Part shown: positions 1 to 5,223 of the stretch, piece by piece
How positions within the stretch are numbered: position 1 is the stretch's first letter
Layout: each line of letters begins with the position of its first letter
Source of the DNA: Desulfovibrionaceae bacterium
Lineage (GTDB): Bacteria > Desulfobacterota > Desulfovibrionia > Desulfovibrionales > Desulfovibrionaceae
Direction: 5' to 3'
Assembly: GCA_030539415.1 (NCBI GenBank)
Contig: JAUNSE010000056.1
Location: 1 to 9,053, forward strand
DNA length: 9,053 nucleotides
The notes under the pieces: model-generated
The model's database searches: none
Seen by the model: the letters and a program-made list of their open reading frames with translations, nothing else
What the model was told of the DNA's origin: nothing
Position numbers and translations under genes: made by a program

Positions 1-112
1 TGATGGGCGTCGTGCCCAGGTTGGCGTTGGTCACCATGGCGATGCCGCCGGCGGCCGTGATCATGCCGAAGGTGAAGGTGACGCAGCGAAGCGCGAAATT
101 CTTCCTGTTCAT
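1..112 (-). CDS. YczE/YitT-like membrane protein (N-terminal fragment)
   Basis: This is the first 37 codons of a gene that runs off the left edge. The fragment begins MNRKNFALRCVTF and continues through a hydrophobic stretch to ...GIAMVTNANLGTTPI. A short basic N-terminus, a first membrane helix, and then a 'G-I-A-x-x-x-x-A-N-L-G-T-x-P' stretch resembles the opening of the YczE/YyaS/YitT group of multi-pass inner-membrane proteins. Their substrates are mostly unknown. The ATG at 110-112 is chosen because AAGGGGGT lies about 9 nt upstream (around 121-130). The gene has the same direction as the selenium unit but is separated from it by a terminator and its own candidate promoter, so it is probably expressed independently. 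With so little sequence, the family call is tentative; that it is a membrane protein is more secure. Confidence 0.6.
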   Translation of the reverse strand, partial: MNRKNFALRCVTFTFGMITAAGGIAMVTNANLGTTPI

Positions 113-203
113 GCGGGCTTACCCCCTTTCAGACCGAAAGGGTCGCCCTGTCAGCTTCCGCCCGGCCGCGCGATCCTCCGATTCGATTGTCTGTGTCTGC
201 CTG

Positions 204-232
204 AAAATACCGCCGGATCGCGTGACAGTAAA
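204..232 (-). promoter_or_regulatory. candidate sigma70 promoter of the left-edge membrane gene
   Basis: On the minus strand, TTTACT (227-232) and TATTTT (204-209) are separated by exactly 17 nt. Each hexamer matches the consensus at four of six positions. The predicted start near 197 would leave a leader of about 85 nt before the ATG at 112. The site lies downstream of the terminator at 345-371, as expected for a separate transcription unit. This is a pattern match only. Confidence 0.35.
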
Positions 233-344
233 GGGGCGCTTTTCGTCTTTTTTCAGCTCGTTGCGAAGCCCGCGCGCAGACACGGGCACCCTTCCCGGCC
301 CTGCCGTGCGCCCCGGAGCCTGTTTGCGGCCTGCGCCGGACAGC

Positions 345-371
345 AAAAAAGCCGCGCGGCATCGCGGCTTT
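345..371 (-). terminator. intrinsic terminator of the selenium-trait unit
   Basis: Read on the minus strand, AAAGCCGCG and CGCGGCTTT form a 9-bp stem (348-356 with 363-371) around a 6-nt loop. The upstroke runs directly into a T6 tract at 345-350. It lies about 110 nt past the stop codon of the last gene of the yedE unit (482-484), so it most likely ends that transcript. The rest of 113-481 holds the promoter at 204-232 and no convincing gene. Confidence 0.8.
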
Positions 372-481
372 GCAAGAGCATCGGAAACTGTTCGGGGCGC
401 TCAGATCCGGCCGGCCCGGCGCTGCCGTTCAGGTCACGCGCTGGGGCGGCTTTTTCGTGCCTGTTCGGACCTTGCGGCCGT

Positions 482-1435
482 CTAGGCCTCCATGGCCTCG
501 AGCACGGCCTGCGGGATGTGCGGCAGTATGTCCGCCACCTGCGTCGCCGGCGTGGGGCGGGCCAGCTCTCCGGCCCTGCGCCCCGCCCTTGCCGCGGCAA
601 GGCAGGCCGCGACCATGGGCACGCGGCAGGCCAGCAGGGCCGTGGCTATGCCGGCCACGATGTCGCCCGTGCCGCCTATGGCCTCCAGAGCCGGCACCTG
701 CGGCTCCGAGACTGTGTCCAGCACGCGGCCGTCCCTGGCCAGCACGTCGGTCTTTCCCTTGACCAGCAGGGTGCGGGCTGCGTTGCCGTAGGCGTTGGCG
801 CGCTCGATGAGGGCCGGCACGTCGGCCTCTCCCTCCCCCAGAAAGCCTCTGGTGTAGAGCGGGTGCGGGGCCTTCTCGTCGGCCAGGAAGGCCAGCTCGC
901 CGGCATCCGGCGTGAAGAGGTCGTAGAAGGAGGCGTAGCCGCTCATCTTGGCGACATACATGAAGCCCGCGTCGGCGCAGAGCAGGGGCCTGGGCTCAAG
1001 GCTCTCCAGAGCGGCCAGCACGCGGTTGTGGCCGTCCAGATCCGGAAAGAGGTAGTGAAAGGTCAGGCCGTAGAAGGTGCTGCCGCCCTCTTCCTGCTCC
1101 CCCTCCCGGCCTTCTTCCAGGCCTGCGCCGTTTCCGGCCCGCGTGCCCGCGAGCCTGGCCGCAAGATAGGCGTAGAGGCCGGCGCTGCCGTCCCCGTCGC
1201 CGATGTCGCCGGCGAGCAGGGCGTGGCAGGGGCGGCATTCCATGGCTCTGGCCGTCTGCAGGGCCGCGGCCAGCAGGGCCGGCGTGCCGCGCCAGGCCGG
1301 CACGCGCAGCTCCGGTCCCTCCTCGGGCCGGACGCGCTCGGTCAGGACCAGTTCGGCCGCGTCGGCGTCATAGGACCAGCCGCCCTCGGTCAGGGGAAAG
1401 TCCGCGTCGGGTATGGTGCCGCAGATCAGCCACAT
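482..1435 (-). CDS. ribokinase-fold protein, NAD(P)HX dehydratase/YjeF-C-like, of the selenium operon
   Basis: A 317-residue protein, last gene of the yedE unit. Its C-terminal half has the landmarks of the ribokinase superfamily branch that includes ADP/ATP-dependent NAD(P)H-hydrate dehydratase. These are a 'CADAGF' segment (153-158), 'TPDAGELAFL' (175-184, cf. TPxxGE), 'LLVKGKTDVL' (223-232) and the anion-hole/catalytic loop GGTGDIVAG (254-262), with D258 in the catalytic-base position. The N-terminal half is divergent and carries a Glu/Gly-rich low-complexity insert (about 98-119). The start at 1433-1435 is preferred because GAGGAGG lies about 10 nt upstream and because the frame further upstream is only a shadow of the DUF3343 gene. 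It overlaps the stop of that gene by 10 bp. Similar kinases occur beside DUF3343 in selenium clusters, but I know of no proven reaction. It could be a genuine NAD(P)HX repair enzyme or a repurposed small-molecule kinase. Confidence 0.75.
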   Translation of the reverse strand: MWLICGTIPDADFPLTEGGWSYDADAAELVLTERVRPEEGPELRVPAWRGTPALLAAALQTARAMECRPCHALLAGDIGDGDGSAGLYAYLAARLAGTRAGNGAGLEEGREGEQEEGGSTFYGLTFHYLFPDLDGHNRVLAALESLEPRPLLCADAGFMYVAKMSGYASFYDLFTPDAGELAFLADEKAPHPLYTRGFLGEGEADVPALIERANAYGNAARTLLVKGKTDVLARDGRVLDTVSEPQVPALEAIGGTGDIVAGIATALLACRVPMVAACLAAARAGRRAGELARPTPATQVADILPHIPQAVLEAMEA

Positions 1436-2118
1436 AGGCGTCTCGCCTCCTCGAAGGCCCGCTGCAGGGCGTAGGAGCACAGCGTGCGGCCGTGCAGCCT
1501 GGGCTCTTCGGCCTCGCCGACCTTCCGGCCCATGAGCAGGGAGGCCAGGTAGGGGACATCCGGACAGCCGCCTCCGGATATGTTCACAATGGTGCCGCCG
1601 GCCTTTTCCACGGTGATCTTCATGTTGGCGGCGCGGACCATGAGCCACTCGCCCAGGTCCGTCACGTGGAAGAAGGAGACGGGCTCGAGCAGGGGATCCG
1701 AGACCGGCACGTACTCCATGGGATGCAGGCCCGCCCGCTCGAGCTGGGCGGTGATTTTGGCGTGCAGCATGAGCGGGCAGACAAGGACCATGTCGCAGCC
1801 GCGTCTGAGCTGCGGCGGCGGGCCCTTGACCTCCACCGCATAGCCGCTCTCCCTGAGCAGCCGCTCGGCGGCGATGACGTCGCCAGTCTGCTCGAAGAGC
1901 AGAAAGCCCCTGTCCGCGGACGGATCCGTCTTCGCGGGTCTTGCGCCGTCAGTGCCGGCCCTGGCCGACCCTGAGTTTTTGAGATCGCTCCGGGCGGACG
2001 CGGCGGGACCCGCGCCGGGACGGCGGGCATCGGACGTCGTGTCCGCCCCGCCGTCCGGCCTGTCCGCGGCGGGTTTTGCACCCGCCACGGCACTGAAAAG
2101 ACGCCTTATCAGGCTCAC
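1426..2118 (-). CDS. DUF3343 (putative Se/S carrier) protein with extra C-terminal domain
   Basis: A 230-residue protein with three parts. Residues 1-13 form a short basic/hydrophobic start. Residues 14-69 are a low-complexity Ala/Gly/Asp/Arg linker. Residues 70-140 match the DUF3343 pattern: 'GFLLFEQTGDVIAAERLL' (71-88), then PPPQLRRGCD (100-109) with C108 in the family's characteristic position before a hydrophobic strand. DUF3343 has been named a putative Se/S-carrier domain because it occurs with selenium genes. Residues 145-230 form a second conserved-looking region with the unusual GGGCPD motif (182-187, C185) that I cannot assign to a family. The start is GTG at 2116-2118, with GGAG about 10 nt upstream, sharing four bases with the stop of the TusA-like gene. 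Plausible role: cysteine-based handover of selenium or sulfur between the TusA-like protein and an acceptor. This is inferred from context, not shown. Confidence 0.75.
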   Translation of the reverse strand: MSLIRRLFSAVAGAKPAADRPDGGADTTSDARRPGAGPAASARSDLKNSGSARAGTDGARPAKTDPSADRGFLLFEQTGDVIAAERLLRESGYAVEVKGPPPQLRRGCDMVLVCPLMLHAKITAQLERAGLHPMEYVPVSDPLLEPVSFFHVTDLGEWLMVRAANMKITVEKAGGTIVNISGGGCPDVPYLASLLMGRKVGEAEEPRLHGRTLCSYALQRAFEEARRLCG

Positions 2119-2342
2119 CTGCGCATCTCCAGTCGGACAACGCCGACGCCCTGGTCGGGGGCGTCCACAGCCTCGACCTTGTAGCCCTTCTTGCGGGCGG
2201 AGCGGGAGACGTTCTCCACGCTGGCGGGATTGTCCACCAGCACGTCCAGGTCCGAGGCGTCCCTGGCCACGGCCTGGGTGAACATGACAACGGGCTGCGG
2301 GCAGGACAGCCCGCGGCAGTCGATGACGCGATTGGCACTCAT
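2115..2342 (-). CDS. TusA-like sulfurtransferase/selenium carrier (YedF N-domain type)
   Basis: A 75-residue single-domain TusA-fold protein. 'VIDCRGLSCPQPVV' (6-19) holds the family motif CPxP, with C14 as the expected persulfide/perselenide-forming cysteine. C9 is a second nearby thiol. The remainder follows the family pattern 'LDVLVDNPASVENVSRSARKKGY'. TusA proteins relay sulfur between desulfurases and acceptors. In selenium-using genomes the relative YedF has this domain followed by a DsrE-like domain. Here the protein stops after the TusA domain, which is the oddity. The start at 2340-2342 is fixed by GGAGG seven bases upstream; a longer open frame reaching to 2531 lies inside yedE and is not used. 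The stop overlaps the GTG of the DUF3343 gene. It is a partner candidate for the adjacent YedE transporter, as in yedE-yedF pairs. Confidence 0.85.
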   Translation of the reverse strand: MSANRVIDCRGLSCPQPVVMFTQAVARDASDLDVLVDNPASVENVSRSARKKGYKVEAVDAPDQGVGVVRLEMRR

Positions 2343-2358
2343 GAGGAAGCCTCCCTGG

Positions 2359-3444
2359 CTAGGCCTTGCGGCAGTGCGCGAAGCCGATGACAAGACAAAT
2401 GACAAAGCCGATGACCGTGGCCTGGATGCCGTAGGCGCCGATGCCGGCGCCGGAGCTGGCCGTGCCCAGGTTGTGGGCCATGGCGGCGCCAACCAGCATG
2501 CCCAGGGCGAAGATGCCGGCATCGCCGTCACCCTCGCCGGCCATGAAGAGCTGGCGTCCGGGGCAGCCGCCGGCCAGGGCGAAGGCGAGGCCCGCCGTCA
2601 CCATGCCGCAGAAGTTCCACAGGTAGTCGGAGTGGGCCACGGGCTGGCCGGTGAAGCCGAAGTGGAAGCCGCCCAGGGCCAGGTTGGCAGCGAGGGCCGC
2701 GACCAGCATGGCGCAGACGCCCAGGAAGAGATGGGTGTAGCCGAAGAGGAAGAGGTCGCGGAAGGCGCCCATGGTGCAGAAGCGGCTGCGCTGGGCGGCC
2801 ATGCCCACCACGAAGGCGATGCCGAGCGAGGCCAGGAAGGGCGCGTGCTTGGAGCCGGGGCCGGACACGGAGTAGAAGAGCGGGCCGCTCTGGGGCTGTC
2901 CCTGCACCTGCGGGAAGATGAGGGCCAGAGCCAGCAGGCAGAAGACCACGAAGGGGAAGGCAAGGCCGGTCACGACGCTCTGGGACTGGCTGCGGCCCAG
3001 GGAGTAGCCCTTGCGGAAGAAGAGCGTACCCAGGAAGATGCCGGTGGCAAGACCGCCGATGCCCAGAATGGCGTTGGCGTCGCCGCCGGCCAGGCGCAGG
3101 ATGGCGCGCCAGGGGCAGCCCAGGAAGACCAGGGCGCCCATGGCGGCGATGATGCCCAGCACGAAGCGGATGATGGGGGCCGAGCCCGCGCGCGGCCTGA
3201 ACTCGCGGGAGGCGATGGCGGCCACGAAGGAGCCCAGGACCAGGCCGATGATTTCGGGACGGATGTACTGCACGATGCCGGCGCGGTGCAGGCCGAGGCC
3301 GCCGGCGATGTCGCGCTCGAAGCAGGCCACGCAGATGCCCATGTTGCCGGGGTTGCCCAGCTGCTGCAGGGCCACGGCCAGAAGGCCGATCATGGCGCCG
3401 ACGCCGATGATGCCCGGCGTGGTGGCGAAGAAGTTGGTTTTCAC
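2359..3444 (-). CDS. yedE: YedE/YeeE-family selenium (or thiosulfate/sulfur) transporter
   Basis: A 361-residue polytopic inner-membrane protein with about ten hydrophobic segments and an internal repeat. Family landmarks include 'NPGNMGICVACFERDIAG' (31-48), 'GLHRAGIVQYIRPEIIG' (51-67), GCPWR (109-113), QRSRFCTMGAFRD (218-230) and GGCPGRQLFMAGEGDGDAG (292-310). The two GCPxR-type loops and the C-T-M-G loop are the cysteines thought to relay the substrate in the YeeE/YedE family. C38, C41, C110, C223 and C294 are present. The ACFxRDxAGxLGLHRAxxVQYIRPE stretch resembles the selenium-associated YedE subgroup (TIGR04112-like) rather than thiosulfate transporter YeeE. I chose the GTG at 3442-3444 because GGGAG lies seven bases upstream. 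The longer frame to 3603 would read through the leader terminator. It is the first gene of the unit. Family assignment is strong; substrate (selenium or sulfur species) is inferred from neighbours. Confidence 0.88.
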   Translation of the reverse strand: MKTNFFATTPGIIGVGAMIGLLAVALQQLGNPGNMGICVACFERDIAGGLGLHRAGIVQYIRPEIIGLVLGSFVAAIASREFRPRAGSAPIIRFVLGIIAAMGALVFLGCPWRAILRLAGGDANAILGIGGLATGIFLGTLFFRKGYSLGRSQSQSVVTGLAFPFVVFCLLALALIFPQVQGQPQSGPLFYSVSGPGSKHAPFLASLGIAFVVGMAAQRSRFCTMGAFRDLFLFGYTHLFLGVCAMLVAALAANLALGGFHFGFTGQPVAHSDYLWNFCGMVTAGLAFALAGGCPGRQLFMAGEGDGDAGIFALGMLVGAAMAHNLGTASSGAGIGAYGIQATVIGFVICLVIGFAHCRKA

Positions 3445-3877
3445 GAAAAGACTCCCATTGTTTTCCTTGTACCAGCGCGCCGGAATCCGGCGCGTTCCTC
3501 CAGACAGGCTGTCCCGCCGCCCTTTCGGGCCCCCGCCGTCCGGACGCCTGTCCGGCCGCGAAGGGCGCAAAAAAACGCATGCAGCTTGTGTGGAGCTTTG
3601 CATGCGGTGAGGCCTTTCCGGACAGTGTGCCGCAGGGGTGCGCGCGTCTCAGGAAAAAAGGGAGATCCGCCAGCCTGTGCCGCCCGGAGAAACGATGCGA
3701 GACATCCTGCCCCACCGCCATGTCAGTCGTCAGCCGGCTCCAAAGCCAGACCCGAAGCGCCTGGACGCTTCGGCGTAAAGGATGGTGATCGGCAGACTGA
3801 ACACGGCATTGCTCCGCGGCTCGTGTGCGTTTCGCGCCGGAGACCAGTTCCCGGGCGCGGGACACAGTTGACAGATA
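3445..3877 (-). ncRNA. long structured 5' leader of the yedE operon (candidate attenuator/riboswitch or small RNA)
   Basis: From the predicted start near 3877 to the GTG at 3444 there are about 430 untranslated nucleotides. On the minus strand this stretch holds a CCGAAGCG/CGCTTCGG hairpin (3752-3773, 8 bp). Next comes a full intrinsic terminator with T7 (3569-3606). After that come a CCGGAC/GTCCGG hairpin (3540-3555) and a 9-bp CGCGCCGGA/TCCGGCGCG hairpin (3476-3494) just ahead of the ribosome site. No credible protein is encoded. I compared it by eye with TPP, cobalamin, SAM and Moco riboswitch cores and recognise none. It may be a conditional-termination leader, or a roughly 300-nt RNA ending at the terminator, with read-through feeding the operon. 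Confidence 0.4.
3569..3606 (-). terminator. intrinsic terminator inside the yedE leader
   Basis: On the minus strand CGCATGCA pairs with TGCATGCG (3599-3606 with 3576-3583, 8 bp). The stem continues, after a two-base bulge, with AGC/GCT-type pairing (3594-3596 with 3584-3586) around a 7-nt loop, and a T7 tract (3569-3575) follows immediately. This is a textbook Rho-independent terminator oriented against the operon it precedes. It lies about 125 nt upstream of the yedE start and about 270 nt after the predicted transcription start. Its placement suggests regulated read-through. Confidence 0.75.
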
Positions 3878-3883
3878 CGGGTC

Positions 3884-3911
3884 ATTCTAGCCGCTGTCAC
3901 GTTTGTGTCAA
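3884..3911 (-). promoter_or_regulatory. near-consensus sigma70 promoter of the yedE operon
   Basis: On the minus strand a perfect -35 TTGACA (3906-3911) and -10 TAGAAT (3884-3889, five of six) are separated by 16 nt. The sequence just upstream is AT-rich in an otherwise GC-rich region. It is the strongest promoter match in the window. Transcription would begin near 3877. I saw no comparable promoter between this site and the yedE start. Confidence 0.65.
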
Positions 3912-3919
3912 GAATGGGG

Positions 3920-3970
3920 AAAGTTTGACATGTAAAGTTTTTGTAAAGTTTGCGCAAAGCTGTGCAAAGC
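3920..3970 (-). repeat. phased AAAG direct repeats upstream of the yedE promoter
   Basis: In plus-strand reading, AAAGTTT occurs at 3920-3926, 3934-3940 and 3945-3951, and GCAAAGC at 3954-3960 and 3964-3970. The AAAG cores start at 3920, 3934, 3945, 3956 and 3966, so the last four are 10-11 bp apart, about one helical turn. The array begins nine bases upstream of the -35 box. It could be an activator or repressor binding array, or a curved UP-like element. No regulator gene is nearby. Confidence 0.4.
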
Positions 3971-3987
3971 GGGAGCCCTGGACGGCA

Positions 3988-4046
3988 GTGAGGGTCCCGG
4001 TTCCGCGAAGAAGCGGGCAAAGCGCAGTGCTTCACTGCGCTTTGCC
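3988..4046. repeat. stem-loop element, copy 1 (14-bp hairpin plus GTGAGGGTCCCG box)
   Basis: Positions 4016-4029 and 4033-4046 form an uninterrupted 14-bp stem with a CTT loop (arms GGCAAAGCGCAGTG/CACTGCGCTTTGCC). No T tract follows on either strand, so it is not a simple terminator. GTGAGGGTCCCG lies at 3988-3999. The same two blocks recur at 5960-6000. The hairpin directly abuts the tail of the channel-gene terminator and lies about 105 bp upstream of the yedE -35 box. Confidence 0.5.
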
Positions 4047-4047
4047 G

Positions 4048-4082
4048 GAAAAGAAGAGCGCCCGAAAGGACTTCGGGCGCTC
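4048..4082 (-). terminator. intrinsic terminator of the TRIC-family gene
   Basis: On the minus strand GAGCGCCCGAA pairs perfectly with TTCGGGCGCTC (11 bp, 4072-4082 with 4056-4066) around a 5-nt loop, followed by TTCTTTTCC. It lies about 75 nt after the stop codon at 4158-4160. Confidence 0.8.
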
Positions 4083-4157
4083 CGGACAGCATATATGCGG
4101 ACAGGCAGATCCTGCCGAAAGGAGAAAGGGCGTGCCGCAAACGCTGCGGCGCGCGGT

Positions 4158-4793
4158 CTACCAGCCGGCGCTGGGCAGCCTGATGCGCCAGATGATGGCC
4201 GACATGCGCAGGGCGAGCACTATGAGGCCGCCGGCCCACAGGCCGACGGTGCCGGGCCAGAGCACGACCACCACATTGCCGGCAATGCAGGCCGTGGCGT
4301 AGAGGCTGCCGTTCTTGCGCATGACAAAGGGCACCTGGCCCGTGTAGGTGTCGCGCATCATGCCGCCGACAACGCCGGTGATGACGCCCATGAGCACGGC
4401 CGCCTCCGGGCCCATGCCCAGATTGAGGGCCTTCTGCGTGCCCAGGACGGAGAAGTAGGCGAGGCCGAAGGCGTCCAGCAGGTTGACGGCGATCTCCAGG
4501 TAGTGGTGGCGCCGCCGCCGGATGATGAAGAAGCCCGCGAGGCCCGCTATGACCGGGCAGTAGATGAACTTGATGTCCGTCAGCCAGAAGACCGGCACGC
4601 CAAGCAGCACGTCGCGCACGGTGCCGCCGCCCACGGCGGTGACCACGGCCACCACAATGACGCCGAGCACGTCGAGCTCGGCCCGGCAGTAGCGGACGGC
4701 CACCACGCCGCTCAGGGCGAAGGCGGCGACGCAGCCCATGTCCACCACGAAGCGGATAATGTCGAAAAGGACCTCGAGATCCATCGCATCCAT
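4158..4793 (-). CDS. TRIC/UPF0126 (YadS-like) cation-channel family membrane protein
   Basis: A 211-residue inner-membrane protein with about seven hydrophobic segments, arranged as the two homologous halves typical of the UPF0126/TRIC family. The first half carries 'AVGGGTVRDVLLGVPVFW' (53-70). The second carries the matching 'GVVGGMMRDTYTGQVPFVMR' (140-159). These glycine-kinked GGGxxRD repeats are the family signature. Structures of prokaryotic TRIC proteins show homotrimeric, K+-permeable channels. Some bacterial members are found near amino-acid genes, so the physiological substrate is not settled. Length matches the family (about 200-210 residues). The start at 4791-4793 is chosen because GAGG is 10 nt upstream; a second ATG three codons in has poorer spacing. 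It has its own terminator and a candidate promoter, so it appears to be a single-gene unit not functionally tied to yedE. Confidence 0.88.
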   Translation of the reverse strand: MDAMDLEVLFDIIRFVVDMGCVAAFALSGVVAVRYCRAELDVLGVIVVAVVTAVGGGTVRDVLLGVPVFWLTDIKFIYCPVIAGLAGFFIIRRRRHHYLEIAVNLLDAFGLAYFSVLGTQKALNLGMGPEAAVLMGVITGVVGGMMRDTYTGQVPFVMRKNGSLYATACIAGNVVVVLWPGTVGLWAGGLIVLALRMSAIIWRIRLPSAGW

Positions 4794-5163
4794 AAACAGG
4801 GTACCTCAGACAGGACAGACGGCCGCGCACATCCCGCGGCAGGGGGGAGCGACCGAGAGGGGAGAAAGGCCGGGCGGGCGGAAGGCCGGAGGACGCGCCC
4901 GCGGCGGGGTGTCATCCCCGCGTGAAAAGGGAGGATTTCTTATGGAAAGTGCGGCTCTTCGTCAAGAGCGGACCCATGTCCCGCGTGCGGCCATTTCGTG
5001 ACAGTTTCGGGACGCCCCGAAGGCTCTCCGGCTTTGGGGGCTGTCCGAGCGCTGTTTCACTGCCGGGCGGGCCGTCAGGTCGGGCTTTTCAAGCCGGGCT
5101 TCGGGACCGGGCCTGTCCGGACCGGGCCGGGCACAGGTCGGCCTCTCCCCTGCGGCGGACAAC
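4794..5163. other. intergenic region upstream of the TRIC gene
   Basis: This GC-rich stretch holds no recognised gene. On the minus strand it contains the candidate promoter at 4937-4965. On the plus strand it contains a 19-codon frame at 4942-5001 with an excellent GGGAGG ribosome site seven bases before its ATG, immediately followed by a TTCGGG/CCCGAA hairpin (5006-5021). A 10-base direct repeat GGACCGGGCC occurs at 5104-5113 and 5119-5128 (period 15). None of these is strong enough to call as a gene. Confidence 0.5.
4937..4965 (-). promoter_or_regulatory. candidate sigma70 promoter of the TRIC-family gene
   Basis: On the minus strand, TTGACG (4960-4965, five of six) and TAAGAA (4937-4942, three of six) are 17 nt apart. 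The predicted start near 4930 leaves about 137 nt of leader. The weak -10 keeps confidence low. Confidence 0.3.
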
Positions 5164-5195
5164 AAAAAATCCGCCCTCCGGTCAGAAGGCGGATT
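5164..5195 (-). terminator. intrinsic terminator of the outer-membrane protein gene
   Basis: On the minus strand AATCCGCC pairs with GGCGGATT (5188-5195 with 5168-5175, 8 bp) around a 12-nt loop, running into a T6 tract (5164-5169). It sits about 30 nt past the stop codon at 5224-5226. Confidence 0.85.
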
Positions 5196-5223
5196 GTGGA
5201 AACTCTTGTGATTCCCGCGCGGA

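Larger units (their letters stand above)
482..3444 (-). other. four-gene selenium/sulfur-trait operon
   Basis: Four minus-strand genes are packed head to tail: yedE-like transporter, TusA-like protein, DUF3343 protein and kinase/dehydratase-like protein. The first junction has a 16-bp gap. The second is a 4-bp GTGA stop/start overlap at 2115-2118. The third is a 10-bp overlap at 1426-1435. The overlaps imply translational coupling and one mRNA. A single strong promoter (3884-3911) lies upstream and a terminator (345-371) downstream. YedE, TusA/YedF-like proteins and DUF3343 proteins are established neighbours in selenium-using genomes, which is the basis for the trait name. Selenium itself cannot be read from the sequence. 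Confidence 0.75.

Noticed and set aside
2528..3865. 445-codon minus-strand frame overlapping yedE and its leader
   Set aside because: It is an out-of-frame shadow of yedE rich in Arg/His/Pro and lacks a ribosome site. The yedE frame has clear membrane-protein character.
3577..3865. Known riboswitch (TPP, cobalamin, SAM or Moco) or a selenocysteine tRNA in the yedE leader
   Set aside because: A CTGAGA-like stretch near 3650 recalls TPP, but the rest of the TPP core is missing. No B12 box, SAM core or tRNA T-arm/CCA end was found by eye.
2191..4302. 703-codon plus-strand open frame
   Set aside because: It is antisense to yedE and the operon leader. The translation is Ala/Gly/Glu/His-rich with no family motif, as expected for a GC-rich shadow frame.
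4132..4302. Plus-strand GTG frame with a good AAAGGAG site, antisense to the 3' end of the TRIC gene
   Set aside because: The 56-residue product has no recognisable character and is antisense to a well-supported gene. The ribosome-site match is probably chance.
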